This document shows positions 1 to 5,024 of a stretch of DNA of 5,024 bases, one piece after another. The DNA is from Pseudomonadota bacterium (GTDB lineage: Bacteria; Pseudomonadota; Gammaproteobacteria; Steroidobacterales; Steroidobacteraceae), in assembly GCA_021805275.1 (NCBI GenBank), contig JAJZFQ010000203.1:1-5024 (forward strand). Reading direction: 5' to 3'. The stretch's first letter is position 1. Every line of letters begins with the position of its first letter. Both the position numbers and the translations under genes were made by a program. The notes under the pieces are model-generated. The model ran no database searches and was not told the DNA's origin. It was given only the letters and a program-made list of their open reading frames with translations.

Positions 1-147
1 CATCCGCTCCAGCCAGCCCGTCCGGGCGTAGTGGACGGCCAGATCGGCCGATATGCCGAGGGTGGCGAGATCGGCGGAGGTGACCGGCGTTCCGGGCGCA
101 AGGCGGGTGTAGAGTCGCTTTAGTTTATCTCCACTTATCGTAGCCAT
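1..147 (-). CDS. abiEi: AbiEi-family type IV antitoxin/transcriptional repressor, N-terminal part (runs off the left edge)
   Basis: Only the first 49 residues are inside the window. They read MATISGDKLKRLYTRL, then a P-G-T-P-V-T-S-A-D-L-A segment, a G-I-S-A-D-L-A-V-H-Y helix and a T-G-W-L-E-R end. This layout (basic first helix, 'PGTPVT', 'LGIS.DLA..Y', 'GWLER') is that of the winged helix-turn-helix domain at the start of AbiEi-like antitoxins. In that family the N-terminal domain binds DNA and represses its own operon, while the C-terminal domain neutralises the AbiEii nucleotidyltransferase toxin; the pair can act in abortive phage infection. The start is the ATG at 147-145. There is no Shine-Dalgarno sequence, but a TATAAT box lies six bases upstream, which fits leaderless translation. 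Inverted repeats over and upstream of the start fit autorepression. The C-terminal domain and any toxin gene cannot be seen. It could also be a stand-alone AbiEi-domain regulator. Confidence 0.8.
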   Translation of the reverse strand, partial: MATISGDKLKRLYTRLAPGTPVTSADLATLGISADLAVHYARTGWLERM

Positions 148-155
148 ACTACGAT
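137..155. promoter_or_regulatory. Operator-like inverted repeat 1, over the antitoxin start codon
   Basis: ATCGTAG-CCATA-CTACGAT is a perfect inverted repeat with 7-bp arms and a 5-bp spacer. The spacer contains the antitoxin ATG (complement of 145-147), and the right arm overlaps the last two bases of the -10 box. A repressor bound here would block RNA polymerase directly. The same arms recur at 201-219. AbiEi antitoxins are known to bind inverted repeats in their own promoter, so autorepression is the natural reading; binding itself is inferred. Confidence 0.75.
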
Positions 156-181
156 TATATCGATAATTCAAAAGCGCACAA
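154..181 (-). promoter_or_regulatory. Promoter of the abiEi-like gene, predicted leaderless
   Basis: Read on the minus strand, 159-154 is a perfect TATAAT -10 box. A weak -35 candidate TTGTGC (181-176, three of six consensus bases) lies 16 bp upstream. Six bases separate TATAAT from the ATG, so transcription would start at or within a base of the A of the start codon (147). The absence of a ribosome-binding site agrees with a leaderless mRNA. Confidence 0.6.
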
Positions 182-200
182 GCTTTGTTTTATTAGCTTC

Positions 201-219
201 ATCGTAGCTAAACTACGAT
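201..219. promoter_or_regulatory. Operator-like inverted repeat 2, upstream copy
   Basis: ATCGTAG-CTAAA-CTACGAT has exactly the same 7-bp arms and 5-bp spacer length as the repeat at 137-155; only the spacer differs. The two centres (146 and 210) are 64 bp apart, close to six turns of B-DNA, so dimers on both sites would face the same side of the helix. That would suit cooperative binding or DNA bending, as reported for AbiEi of Streptococcus agalactiae. It lies upstream of the proposed -35 box. Confidence 0.7.
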
Positions 220-488
220 AAGTACACTTTTTCAAAGATAATCCGGTCGTCAGTGCCGTGCTTCCTCATGCCGGCGTGAGGGCAATTGACTGTCCGGTGA
301 CAAATCGCGCATGCCCTCGCGCACCGCCCGGGTCCCGGCCCAACCAGATTTGCGCCCGGAAGGTGGTCGCGCCGCGGGGAACGGCAGTGAGCCGCTTCGT
401 CGCGGGGCGGGTTCGCTCAGTCCATATTTGTCCGCGAAGAGAACCGTTGGTCGGTGGGAATCCGGTGGGAATCAGCGCTGCTCCATAG
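220..488. other. Stretch without an intact gene
   Basis: AT-rich sequence ends near 245 and GC-rich sequence begins. Open frames exist on both strands (for example 258-488 on plus and 266-676 on minus), but their translations are rich in Arg, Pro and Ala without a recognisable domain. Given the integrase-like tail that follows at 489, part of this stretch may be its degraded upstream portion. A weak resemblance of the frame-2 segment around 420-470 (S-P-Y-L-S-A-K-R-T) to the region ahead of the HxxR box of integrases is too short to rely on. Confidence 0.4.
452..473 (+). repeat. 11-bp perfect tandem duplication
   Basis: CGGTGGGAATC occurs twice in a row (452-462 and 463-473) with no mismatch. 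Eleven is not a multiple of three, so a duplication here would shift any reading frame passing through. It lies just upstream of the integrase-like tail, whose frame is closed at 486-488 by TAG, so it may be one of the lesions that broke that gene. Confidence 0.7.
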
Positions 489-689
489 CGCTTCATCGAG
501 ACCACTGCAACTGACCTCGCCCGCGAGGGCGCGACCGAGCGGCCGCTGAAAGCCATCGGCGGTTGGGAATTCAACGTCAGCCGCGACGTGCGCCTGGCCG
601 CCAAGGACGCCACAGCGATCCTTGAGAGAATGAATGCGAAGACTCTCGGCAGTGGAGGTGCCGGAAACGGAGCCAATCATGACCGATGA
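489..689 (+). pseudogene. Tyrosine recombinase (phage-type integrase), decayed C-terminal remnant
   Basis: The frame opens right after a TAG at 486-488 and ends with TGA at 687-689. It contains D-L-A-R-E-G-A-T-E-R-P-L-K-A-I-G-G-W, followed by E-F-N-V-S-R-D-V-R-L-A-A-K-D-A and a helical I-L-E-R-M-N end. This matches the pattern of integrase C-termini in which a 'GGW' (in place of 'LGH') is followed by 'S-R-Y-V/A-x-L' carrying the nucleophilic tyrosine. Here the tyrosine position (codon 585-587) is GAC, aspartate, and one residue seems missing before it. The upstream HxxR box is not readable in this frame; H-R-D-H in the neighbouring frame (494-505) may be its trace. Without Tyr and without the rest of the catalytic domain it cannot be an active recombinase. 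Assignment is by remembered family pattern, not by alignment. Confidence 0.55.
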
Positions 690-816
690 ACAGCGGCCGG
701 ACAGGGACTGGCGCACTGTGCCACTCACGCCGCGTGAAGTGGGTCTGCACCTGACATTCGGCTATCGTTTCGAATGGGAGCGCCGCGGCACTCGGCGTCG
801 AGCGCAATGCCTCTAG
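679..816 (+). CDS. Small hypothetical protein (45 aa), doubtful
   Basis: An ATG at 679 overlaps the end of the integrase-like frame and is preceded by GGAG (669-672) at a suitable distance for ribosome binding. The product begins MTDEQRPDRDWRTVPLTPRE, continues V-G-L-H-L-T-F-G-Y-R-F-E-W-E-R and ends in a basic R-R-G-T-R-R-R tail. No signal peptide, membrane segment or known domain is visible. The coherent acidic-then-basic first half looks protein-like, but the frame is short and sits in a degraded region. It may be the 5' end of a longer gene cut by a frameshift. I do not recognise it. Confidence 0.25.
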   Translation: MTDEQRPDRDWRTVPLTPREVGLHLTFGYRFEWERRGTRRRAQCL

Positions 817-974
817 GGGTCGAGAAAGACGCGCGGGCCGGGCGCCAGCATCTTCGACTCCCCATGCCGGACCCGCGAGCGGTGCAGGCGCTCGCCATGG
901 CCCTCTCGAAGCTCCCGGGAGGCATTGCGAGGGGATCTCGGGTGCAAGGCCGCTGGGAACGTTCACTGACCTGC

Positions 975-1163
975 TCATCCGCGGATCGGGCATTCGCCGC
1001 TGCGCTGCACCTGCCGCAACCCGTACGAGAGGCGCAAGGCGATTGGGTGGGGCTCTTCGATCCGCCTGCCGTCGTTGAGGGCACGGTACCATTGCGCCTC
1101 TTTGGGCGGCGCTCCCTGCACGCGCGGATTGAGCACGATTGCGGGTGCGTGCCCGTTCATCAA
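975..1163 (-). pseudogene. Unrecognised coding-like fragment (62 aa)
   Basis: The minus-strand frame begins at ATG 1163-1161, but its open frame extends upstream to about 1208. Codons from about 1181 down give I-Q-D-F-Q-Y-D-T-L-M-N-G-H-A-P-A-I-V-L, then N-P-R-V-Q-G-A-P-P-K-E-A-Q-W-Y-R-A-L-N-D and a segment ending S-Y-G-L-R-Q-V-Q. By my hand count about three quarters of third positions are G or C while second positions are much lower, the pattern of genuine high-GC coding sequence; competing frames on the plus strand look less biased. There is no ribosome-binding site close to the ATG. It points the same way as the dehydrogenase just upstream of it, so it may be a remnant of a third gene in that set. 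I cannot name the family. Other frames spanning 774-1196 (+) and 577-1092 (-) are judged shadows. Confidence 0.3.
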
Positions 1164-1257
1164 TGTGTCGTATTGGAAATCTTGAATATTGGCTGAGGCA
1201 CTGCGATCACTCGCCCGGGAGCGTTCCTAAGATATCGCAACCGTATCCGCCGAGGTC

Positions 1258-2271
1258 TCATTCCGAAGATCGGGGTCGAGCGGGACTCCGTGGCACTTCT
1301 CTTGACAGGGCCTCTCGATTCACGACGTTGATGGGTGATCCCGCCGCATACGCGTTGATTTGCTCGAAGACGTCCGTGAACTGAAGATTCCATTCCTCTC
1401 GTGTCACATAGCCAATATGTGGCGTGCAGATGACATTATCCAAGGTCAGAAGCGGATCGCTCGGATCGAGGAGCGGCTCGTGATCGTACACGTCAATGGC
1501 GGCGAAACCAGGGCGTCCCCTTCTCAGGGCCGCGAGGAGAGCTCCAGGCTCAATCAGTCCTGCCCGGCTGGAATTGACGAATATCGCTGCGGGCTTCATG
1601 AGGGCCAAGTCTGAGGCGTTCACGATGCCTCGGGTTGCCTCGACGAGTCGCAAATGCAAGGACAACACATCGCAGGTCGCAAAAAATTGGTGCTTGCTTT
1701 CGGCGACGGCCCAACCATCGGCTTGGGCCCGCGCTCGGGATGCATCGCTCGCCCAGAACAGCACGCGCATGCCGAACGCCCGCCCGTACTCGGCAACCGC
1801 CAGGCCAATCCGTCCATAGCCGAAGATTCCAAGCGTTTTGCCGCGCAAGCTCGTCCCGACGCCGGATTGCCATCGACCACTTTTCAGAGAGGCCATCTGC
1901 TGCGGGATCTGACGTGCCGCGGCGATGATCAAGCCGAAAGTCAGTTCGGCCGTCGCATAGGAGGGTGTTCCGGCGTGCAGGTCGGAGGAAATGATGACGC
2001 CCGCGCGTGTACACGCAGCGACGTCGATGTGGGGATAGACACTGCGTTGGCTGATGAGGCGAAGATTCGGCAGGCGAGTGATCAGGGAGGCGCCAATCTT
2101 CGTGCGCTCGCGTATCAGCACCAGAGCTTCGGTGTCGAGCAACCGCGCGGTCAGCCGATCTTCGTCCTGCAGATGGTCGTTCCAGACAACGACCTCGTGG
2201 GCGGACAGTCGATCGAAACAGGGCAGCGACCTGAGCGTATCAAAATAGTCATCGAGGATGGTCACCTTCAT
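1258..2271 (-). CDS. D-2-hydroxyacid dehydrogenase family protein (NAD(P)-dependent oxidoreductase)
   Basis: This 337-residue protein has the full layout of D-isomer-specific 2-hydroxyacid dehydrogenases, which interconvert 2-oxo acids and D-2-hydroxy acids in the cytoplasm. An N-terminal catalytic half (about 1-100) carries [12 protein letters not shown] at 72-83. The nucleotide-binding Rossmann domain has [15 protein letters not shown], with the GxGxxG motif at 151-156. The catalytic trio is visible: Arg236 in N-S-S-R-A-G, Glu265 in D-V-Y-D-H-E-P and His285 in C-T-P-H-I-G-Y. Length is normal apart from a Pro/Arg/Ser-rich tail after I-N-V-V-N (314-318). The acidic residue expected 18 positions after the last motif glycine (the usual NAD ribose contact) is Ala174, with Asp176 nearby, so cofactor preference is open. 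The ATG start is supported by GGAGAG at 2286-2281, nine bases upstream. The gene follows an APC permease on the same strand after a 537-base gap. It resembles SerA-like paralogues; the substrate cannot be told. Confidence 0.9.
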   Translation of the reverse strand: MKVTILDDYFDTLRSLPCFDRLSAHEVVVWNDHLQDEDRLTARLLDTEALVLIRERTKIGASLITRLPNLRLISQRSVYPHIDVAACTRAGVIISSDLHAGTPSYATAELTFGLIIAAARQIPQQMASLKSGRWQSGVGTSLRGKTLGIFGYGRIGLAVAEYGRAFGMRVLFWASDASRARAQADGWAVAESKHQFFATCDVLSLHLRLVEATRGIVNASDLALMKPAAIFVNSSRAGLIEPGALLAALRRGRPGFAAIDVYDHEPLLDPSDPLLTLDNVICTPHIGYVTREEWNLQFTDVFEQINAYAAGSPINVVNREALSREVPRSPARPRSSE

Positions 2272-2808
2272 GTGAATGCGCTCTCCGCAGAAGATATGGC
2301 CTAGGGTTCAGTTGTGCGGCGCCGGCGCACGCCGCCAAATCGATTCTGCCAACCGCACCTTCACCGACGCTTCTCGCCGCGATTTCCCCGAAATCCGCCC
2401 CCCGACGCGTCACGCTCGAATTTCTCGCGCTCTGTGCACGCGCGATCCGGCGTCTGGTCATCCGCCCGATGCTCAGTGGCACGAAATCCGCTGCGGGCGA
2501 AGTTGCGAGCACATCCGCAAGGCGCCTTGCCGTCCGCTCGTCATGGTCGGGGTGAACGTCGGCCAGTCTGGGCCCGCGCGAGCACGACTGGCCGAAGGTC
2601 GCTCGTCGGTGCATGCGCGTGGCCGGGATGTGAACTCCTCTGCAACGGTTCGGATCGGCTCACGGCGGGAGCGCACCTCCCGGGTCGTGGGCGGCGGCGC
2701 TCATCGGCAGGATGACGTCGCGCAGAGCGGCACTGCGGCCGCCGCGGTACCTGTCGGATCGGAAGACGGGCGAGTTTGCGCTCACTGTCGCCAGCCGGCT
2801 GCGTCGCG
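2272..2808. other. 537-base gap between permease and dehydrogenase, no convincing gene
   Basis: Apart from the ribosome-binding site of the dehydrogenase (GGAGAG on the minus strand, 2286-2281), I see nothing nameable. A minus-strand frame (2614-2249) contains R-L-A-D-V-H-P-D-H-D-E-R-T-A-R-R-L-A-D-V-L and later G-E-I-A-A-R-S-V-G-E-G-A-V-G, which looks moderately protein-like. It overlaps the dehydrogenase start by 23 bases and has no recognised domain. Plus-strand frames (2276-3061, 2314-2715) are Arg/Ser-rich and run into the permease gene antisense. No T-tract terminator or clear -10/-35 pair is visible. The gap could hold a promoter for the dehydrogenase or the residue of a lost gene. Confidence 0.4.
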
Positions 2809-4185
2809 TCACTCTGAGGCGGGCAGCGCTGAGGCGGTCGTAACTCGACGGCGTGGCCGGAAGAACACGATTCCAGCCACCAGGCCGCCGAGGCCCACGG
2901 CCTTGGTGAGGGGGTTGAAGGTCGTGACGGCATACAGTCCCATGCCGATGAGAAAGACTGCACTGAGGAACGGGAAGACCGCAATGCCGAGCCAGCGCAG
3001 CACGGACTCCTTGTACAGCGACCGGAACGTCCAGGCGGCCGCCAAGCCCGCCAGGCCGTAGTAATAGGTGACCTGCACGCCGATCGCATTCACGCTGTCC
3101 TGGATGATGTCATTGACGCTCGGCATCAGGCTTGCGGCCCACAGCACGGCCAGTCCAATGCCTATCAGCAGGTACATGGCGCGCACCGGTGTTTGCGTGC
3201 GCGGGCTGCAGACACCGAACGCGGGGGGCATGGCGCCATCACGCCCCATCGCGAACAAGGTGCGAGAGAACTGCAGCATCGTGGTTTCCAGCGTGCCGAT
3301 GCTCGAGAGGATGACGGCGATTGAGGCGAATAGCGCCCCGACGCGTCCGAGTCCGGCGCGCAGCGCGATGGCATAGATAATGTTGTCCGAGACGCTGCGC
3401 GCCCCGTGCAGGGTGAACAGGAACAAAGCCGCTAGAGTGAAGGCGACGTAGAAGCCGATCGTGACGAACACGGATGAGAACCCGCCGTTACCGGCGGTCT
3501 GCTCGGCGTCGCGGGTTTCTTCGGAAAGGTTGGCGGTGACGTCCCATCCCCAATAGAAGAAGATGGACACCAGGGCGGCTCCGGACAGGGCGGCCGGCGT
3601 GTAATGCAGCCCAAACCACGACCACGAGAAGGGGTTGGCGAGCGGTACGGAGCCGGCGTGCACGAACGCCGCGATCAGCACCAGCGCGAGAATCGCCAGT
3701 TCGATTGCGCTGAGGATCAGCTGGACCTTGCTGGTGATCTCGATGCCCTTGATCAGGATCAGCGCCACCAGCAGGAACCAGACGGTGGCCACCGCAGTGG
3801 TGAGCATGACGTTGCTGGCGAGCGCGGGGTTGATGAAATCGAGCGTCGAAGTCGCGATCGGCAGCGAGCCGGTGATCATGAACACCATGGAGGCAACCAG
3901 CAGGGCCCATCCCGAGAAGTAGCCGAGCAGCGGCCCGAAGGCCGCTGAGGTCCACTGATAGGCGGCCCCGGCGTGCGCCGTGTGTCGGTTCAGCGCCTTG
4001 TAGGCGACCGCGATGCCGAGCATGGGGACGGCGAAGATGATGAGCGCGCCGGGTGCGAGCGTGCCGGCGACAGTCAGCAGAGCGACCGTGCTCACGGCGA
4101 TGGAGTAGCCGGGCGCACTGCCGGCCACCCCCATGACCAGGGACTCGATGAAGGACAGGGATCCGGCTTTCAGCTGGGTGCTCAT
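2809..4185 (-). CDS. APC-superfamily amino acid permease
   Basis: The 458-residue product is very hydrophobic, with roughly twelve membrane-spanning stretches, the usual size and topology of amino acid/polyamine/organocation transporters of the inner membrane. The first helix carries G-V-A-G-S-A-P-G-Y-S-I-A (19-30), the unwound glycine-rich substrate-binding motif of the family. The central FFYWGWDVTANLSEETRD (209-226) corresponds to the sixth helix and its conserved acidic end. The segment after it (around F-S-R-T-L-F-A-M-G-R-D-G-A-M-P) is the typical loop following helix 8. It likely imports an amino acid or related compound by proton symport; the substrate cannot be read from sequence. The start ATG (4185-4183) gives a short polar N-terminus (MSTQLKAGSLSFIES) normal for the family, though no good ribosome-binding site precedes it. 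The C-terminus ends in a basic, cytoplasmic-looking R-P-R-R-R tail. The dehydrogenase lies downstream on the same strand, so its substrate may be related to the transported compound. Confidence 0.9.
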   Translation of the reverse strand: MSTQLKAGSLSFIESLVMGVAGSAPGYSIAVSTVALLTVAGTLAPGALIIFAVPMLGIAVAYKALNRHTAHAGAAYQWTSAAFGPLLGYFSGWALLVASMVFMITGSLPIATSTLDFINPALASNVMLTTAVATVWFLLVALILIKGIEITSKVQLILSAIELAILALVLIAAFVHAGSVPLANPFSWSWFGLHYTPAALSGAALVSIFFYWGWDVTANLSEETRDAEQTAGNGGFSSVFVTIGFYVAFTLAALFLFTLHGARSVSDNIIYAIALRAGLGRVGALFASIAVILSSIGTLETTMLQFSRTLFAMGRDGAMPPAFGVCSPRTQTPVRAMYLLIGIGLAVLWAASLMPSVNDIIQDSVNAIGVQVTYYYGLAGLAAAWTFRSLYKESVLRWLGIAVFPFLSAVFLIGMGLYAVTTFNPLTKAVGLGGLVAGIVFFRPRRRVTTASALPASE

Positions 4186-4484
4186 GGTGTCGGGTTCGGG
4201 TGGTCAGTCCCGGTGGGGACAGGCGCCGCAGACTCTAGCAGCGTCTGCGCGCGCGCGCTGCGGCAGCCGCGTTTCGGTGCCGTGCCCGCGGCCGAGGCTG
4301 CGCTTGAAGCTCGGCGGTCGGTCGGTCGCGAGAGCCTCATCGCCTCGTGATGGATGCGACATATTTCGCGGCGGCCGCCGACTCGCTCCCGAGGGGGAGG
4401 GCACGCGGTTCCATTCAGCCGGCGCTCAGGGAGGATGCGCGATCCTCTGGCTGCGGCTCGACGCCGCATGATGGGGAGCTTTCC
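4186..4484. other. Divergent intergenic region between the permease and the RcnB-like gene
   Basis: The region must carry the promoters of both divergent genes, but I find no persuasive -10/-35 pair for either. Visible features are an alternating (GC)6 run at 4247-4258, flanked by GCAGCG (4238-4243) and CGCTGC (4256-4261), which form a 6-bp inverted repeat around a 12-base loop, and a short GGTC-type tandem repeat near 4317-4328. Open frames here (4182-4469 minus, 4133-4471 plus) are compositional, without domains. Confidence 0.4.
4473..4478 (+). promoter_or_regulatory. Ribosome-binding site that fixes the RcnB-like start
   Basis: GGGGAG ends six bases before the ATG at 4485. An in-frame ATG exists at 4347, but using it would bury the signal peptide behind 46 polar residues, so 4485 is the true start. 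Confidence 0.75.
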
Positions 4485-4940
4485 ATGAAACGTATGATTA
4501 TCGCCGGCATGATGCTGTCACTGCTGACGAGCTCGTTGGCGCTGGCCGATCCGCCGCCCTGGGCCGGACACCATGATGGGGGCGACCATCGGGAGTGGCA
4601 TCACGGCGATCACCGTGATGGTCGCGAGCATCGCGACTGGCGCGAGCACCGTGACTGGCGTCGCGAACACGATCGCGAACGATGGCGCGACCGCCGCCGG
4701 GGCGACTTCGACAACGGCGCGTACCGCCGGCCGCCGGGCTACTATTACCGAGCCTGGCGACGCGGCGATCGGTTGCCGATCGACTACCGGGCGCCCGCGT
4801 ATATCATTCCCGATGCGACCTACTATCATCTGGCGCCGCCGCCGCCGGGATACTACTGGGTGCGGGTCGGCGGCAATGCCGTGCTCGCGGCCGTCGCGAC
4901 GGGCGTGATCGCGGATGTGATCGCTCACGAGTTCCATTAG
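4485..4940 (+). CDS. RcnB-family periplasmic protein
   Basis: The 151-residue product begins with a clear signal peptide: MKRM, a hydrophobic I-I-A-G-M-M-L-S-L-L-T-S-S-L core and an A-L-A cleavage site at about residue 21. A strongly charged stretch follows (about 29-74), rich in His, Arg, Asp and Trp, including two tandem R-E-H-R-D-W units. The C-terminal half carries the RcnB-type pattern: W-R-R-G-D-R-L-P (91-98), Y-R-A-P (101-104), an L-A-P-P-P-P-G-Y-Y-W-V-R-V-G segment (116-129), then a hydrophobic end N-A-V-L-A-A-V-A-T-G-V-I. Escherichia coli RcnB is a periplasmic protein that influences nickel/cobalt export by RcnA. Many proteobacterial homologues stand alone, as here, and their role is not established. 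The His-rich stretch could bind metal (inference). No metal transporter gene is in the window. The gene is divergent from the permease and probably monocistronic, given the hairpin after it. Confidence 0.85.
   Translation: MKRMIIAGMMLSLLTSSLALADPPPWAGHHDGGDHREWHHGDHRDGREHRDWREHRDWRREHDRERWRDRRRGDFDNGAYRRPPGYYYRAWRRGDRLPIDYRAPAYIIPDATYYHLAPPPPGYYWVRVGGNAVLAAVATGVIADVIAHEFH
4623..4658 (+). repeat. Imperfect 18-bp tandem repeat inside the RcnB-like gene
   Basis: Two in-frame 18-bp units (4623-4640 and 4641-4658) differ at two silent positions and encode R-E-H-R-D-W twice (residues 47-52 and 53-58). A degenerate further copy (R-R-E-H-D-R-E-R-W) follows. The repeat suggests the charged stretch grew by short duplication and may vary in length between strains. 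Confidence 0.75.
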
Positions 4941-4953
4941 ACCTGCCTGAACC

Positions 4954-4986
4954 GCGGGCCGCGGGGTGCGCAGCCCCGCGGCCCGC
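4954..4986. terminator. Strong GC hairpin after the RcnB-like gene, possible terminator
   Basis: A perfect 13-bp stem (GCGGGCCGCGGGG at 4954-4966 and its complement at 4974-4986) closes a 7-base loop, 13 bases after the stop codon. The base content makes it very stable. The plus strand continues with AAATAAA rather than a T-tract, and the minus strand also lacks one, so it is not a textbook intrinsic terminator. It may still stop polymerase or protect the 3' end of the mRNA. Confidence 0.55.
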
Positions 4987-5024
4987 AAATAAACTGGGAC
5001 CCCGGCCGTGCGCCGGTGCACCGC

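Noticed and set aside
137..219. Short CRISPR-like array from the two repeated palindromes
   Set aside because: There are only two copies, 19 bp long, one over a start codon, with no further repeats or cas genes; operators explain them better.
1654..2304. 216-codon plus-strand frame antisense to the dehydrogenase
   Set aside because: The minus frame has the full catalytic and nucleotide-binding motifs of its family; the plus frame is a shadow.
2276..3061. 261-codon plus-strand frame
   Set aside because: It is Arg/Ser-rich with no domain and its second half lies antisense to the permease C-terminus.
3488..3955. Long frames inside the permease gene on both strands
   Set aside because: They are Arg/Pro/Ala/His-rich shadows of a high-GC gene whose own frame encodes a complete membrane transporter.
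4247..4258. Alternating (GC)6 run as a Z-DNA regulatory element
   Set aside because: The run is too short, and expected by chance in DNA of this composition.
4347..4484. N-terminal extension of the RcnB-like gene from an upstream ATG
   Set aside because: The extension is polar and would place the signal peptide inside the protein; the ATG at 4485 has a good ribosome-binding site.
4518..5021. 167-codon minus-strand frame antisense to the RcnB-like gene
   Set aside because: Its Val/Ala/Arg-rich translation is the mirror of the charged repeat stretch of the real gene; no domain.
5014..5023. 10-bp palindrome CGGTGCACCG at the right edge
   Set aside because: It is short and GC-rich at the window end, without context to call it a site.

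Overview
The window is GC-rich with strongly GC-biased third codon positions. Together with an RcnB-like periplasmic protein, an APC-type permease and a D-2-hydroxyacid dehydrogenase, this fits a high-GC proteobacterium. A gamma- or betaproteobacterium such as a Xanthomonadaceae-like lineage is my inference; no marker gene settles it.

Left edge (1-250): the first 49 codons of an AbiEi-family antitoxin/repressor of a type IV toxin-antitoxin system run leftward out of the window. The upstream DNA is an AT-rich island unlike its surroundings. It holds two near-identical 19-bp inverted repeats with half-site ATCGTAG. One covers the start codon and the edge of a perfect TATAAT -10 box, and the other lies about six helical turns upstream. 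The -10 box sits six bases from the ATG, so the message is probably leaderless and under its own repression.

Region 250-1257: no intact gene I can name. At 489-689 (+) there is a short frame that reads like the C-terminal end of a tyrosine recombinase whose catalytic tyrosine position is aspartate. It is preceded by an 11-bp tandem duplication and other frame damage, so I read it as a dead integrase. A decayed integrase beside an AbiE-type gene suggests the edge of an old genomic island. Two further short frames (679-816 + and 975-1163 -) are unrecognised.

Region 1258-4185: two full-length genes on the minus strand, an APC-superfamily permease (2809-4185) and downstream of it a D-2-hydroxyacid dehydrogenase (1258-2271). 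They are separated by 537 bases with no convincing gene. They may form a small uptake-and-reduction module, but the gap makes a shared transcript uncertain and the substrate is unknown.

Region 4186-5024: a divergent gene on the plus strand encodes a secreted RcnB-like protein with a His/Arg/Asp-rich N-terminal stretch. A perfect 13-bp GC hairpin follows its stop codon. I do not see a complete new system here. The best lead is the antitoxin with its dual operator at the left edge, whose toxin partner would lie outside the window.
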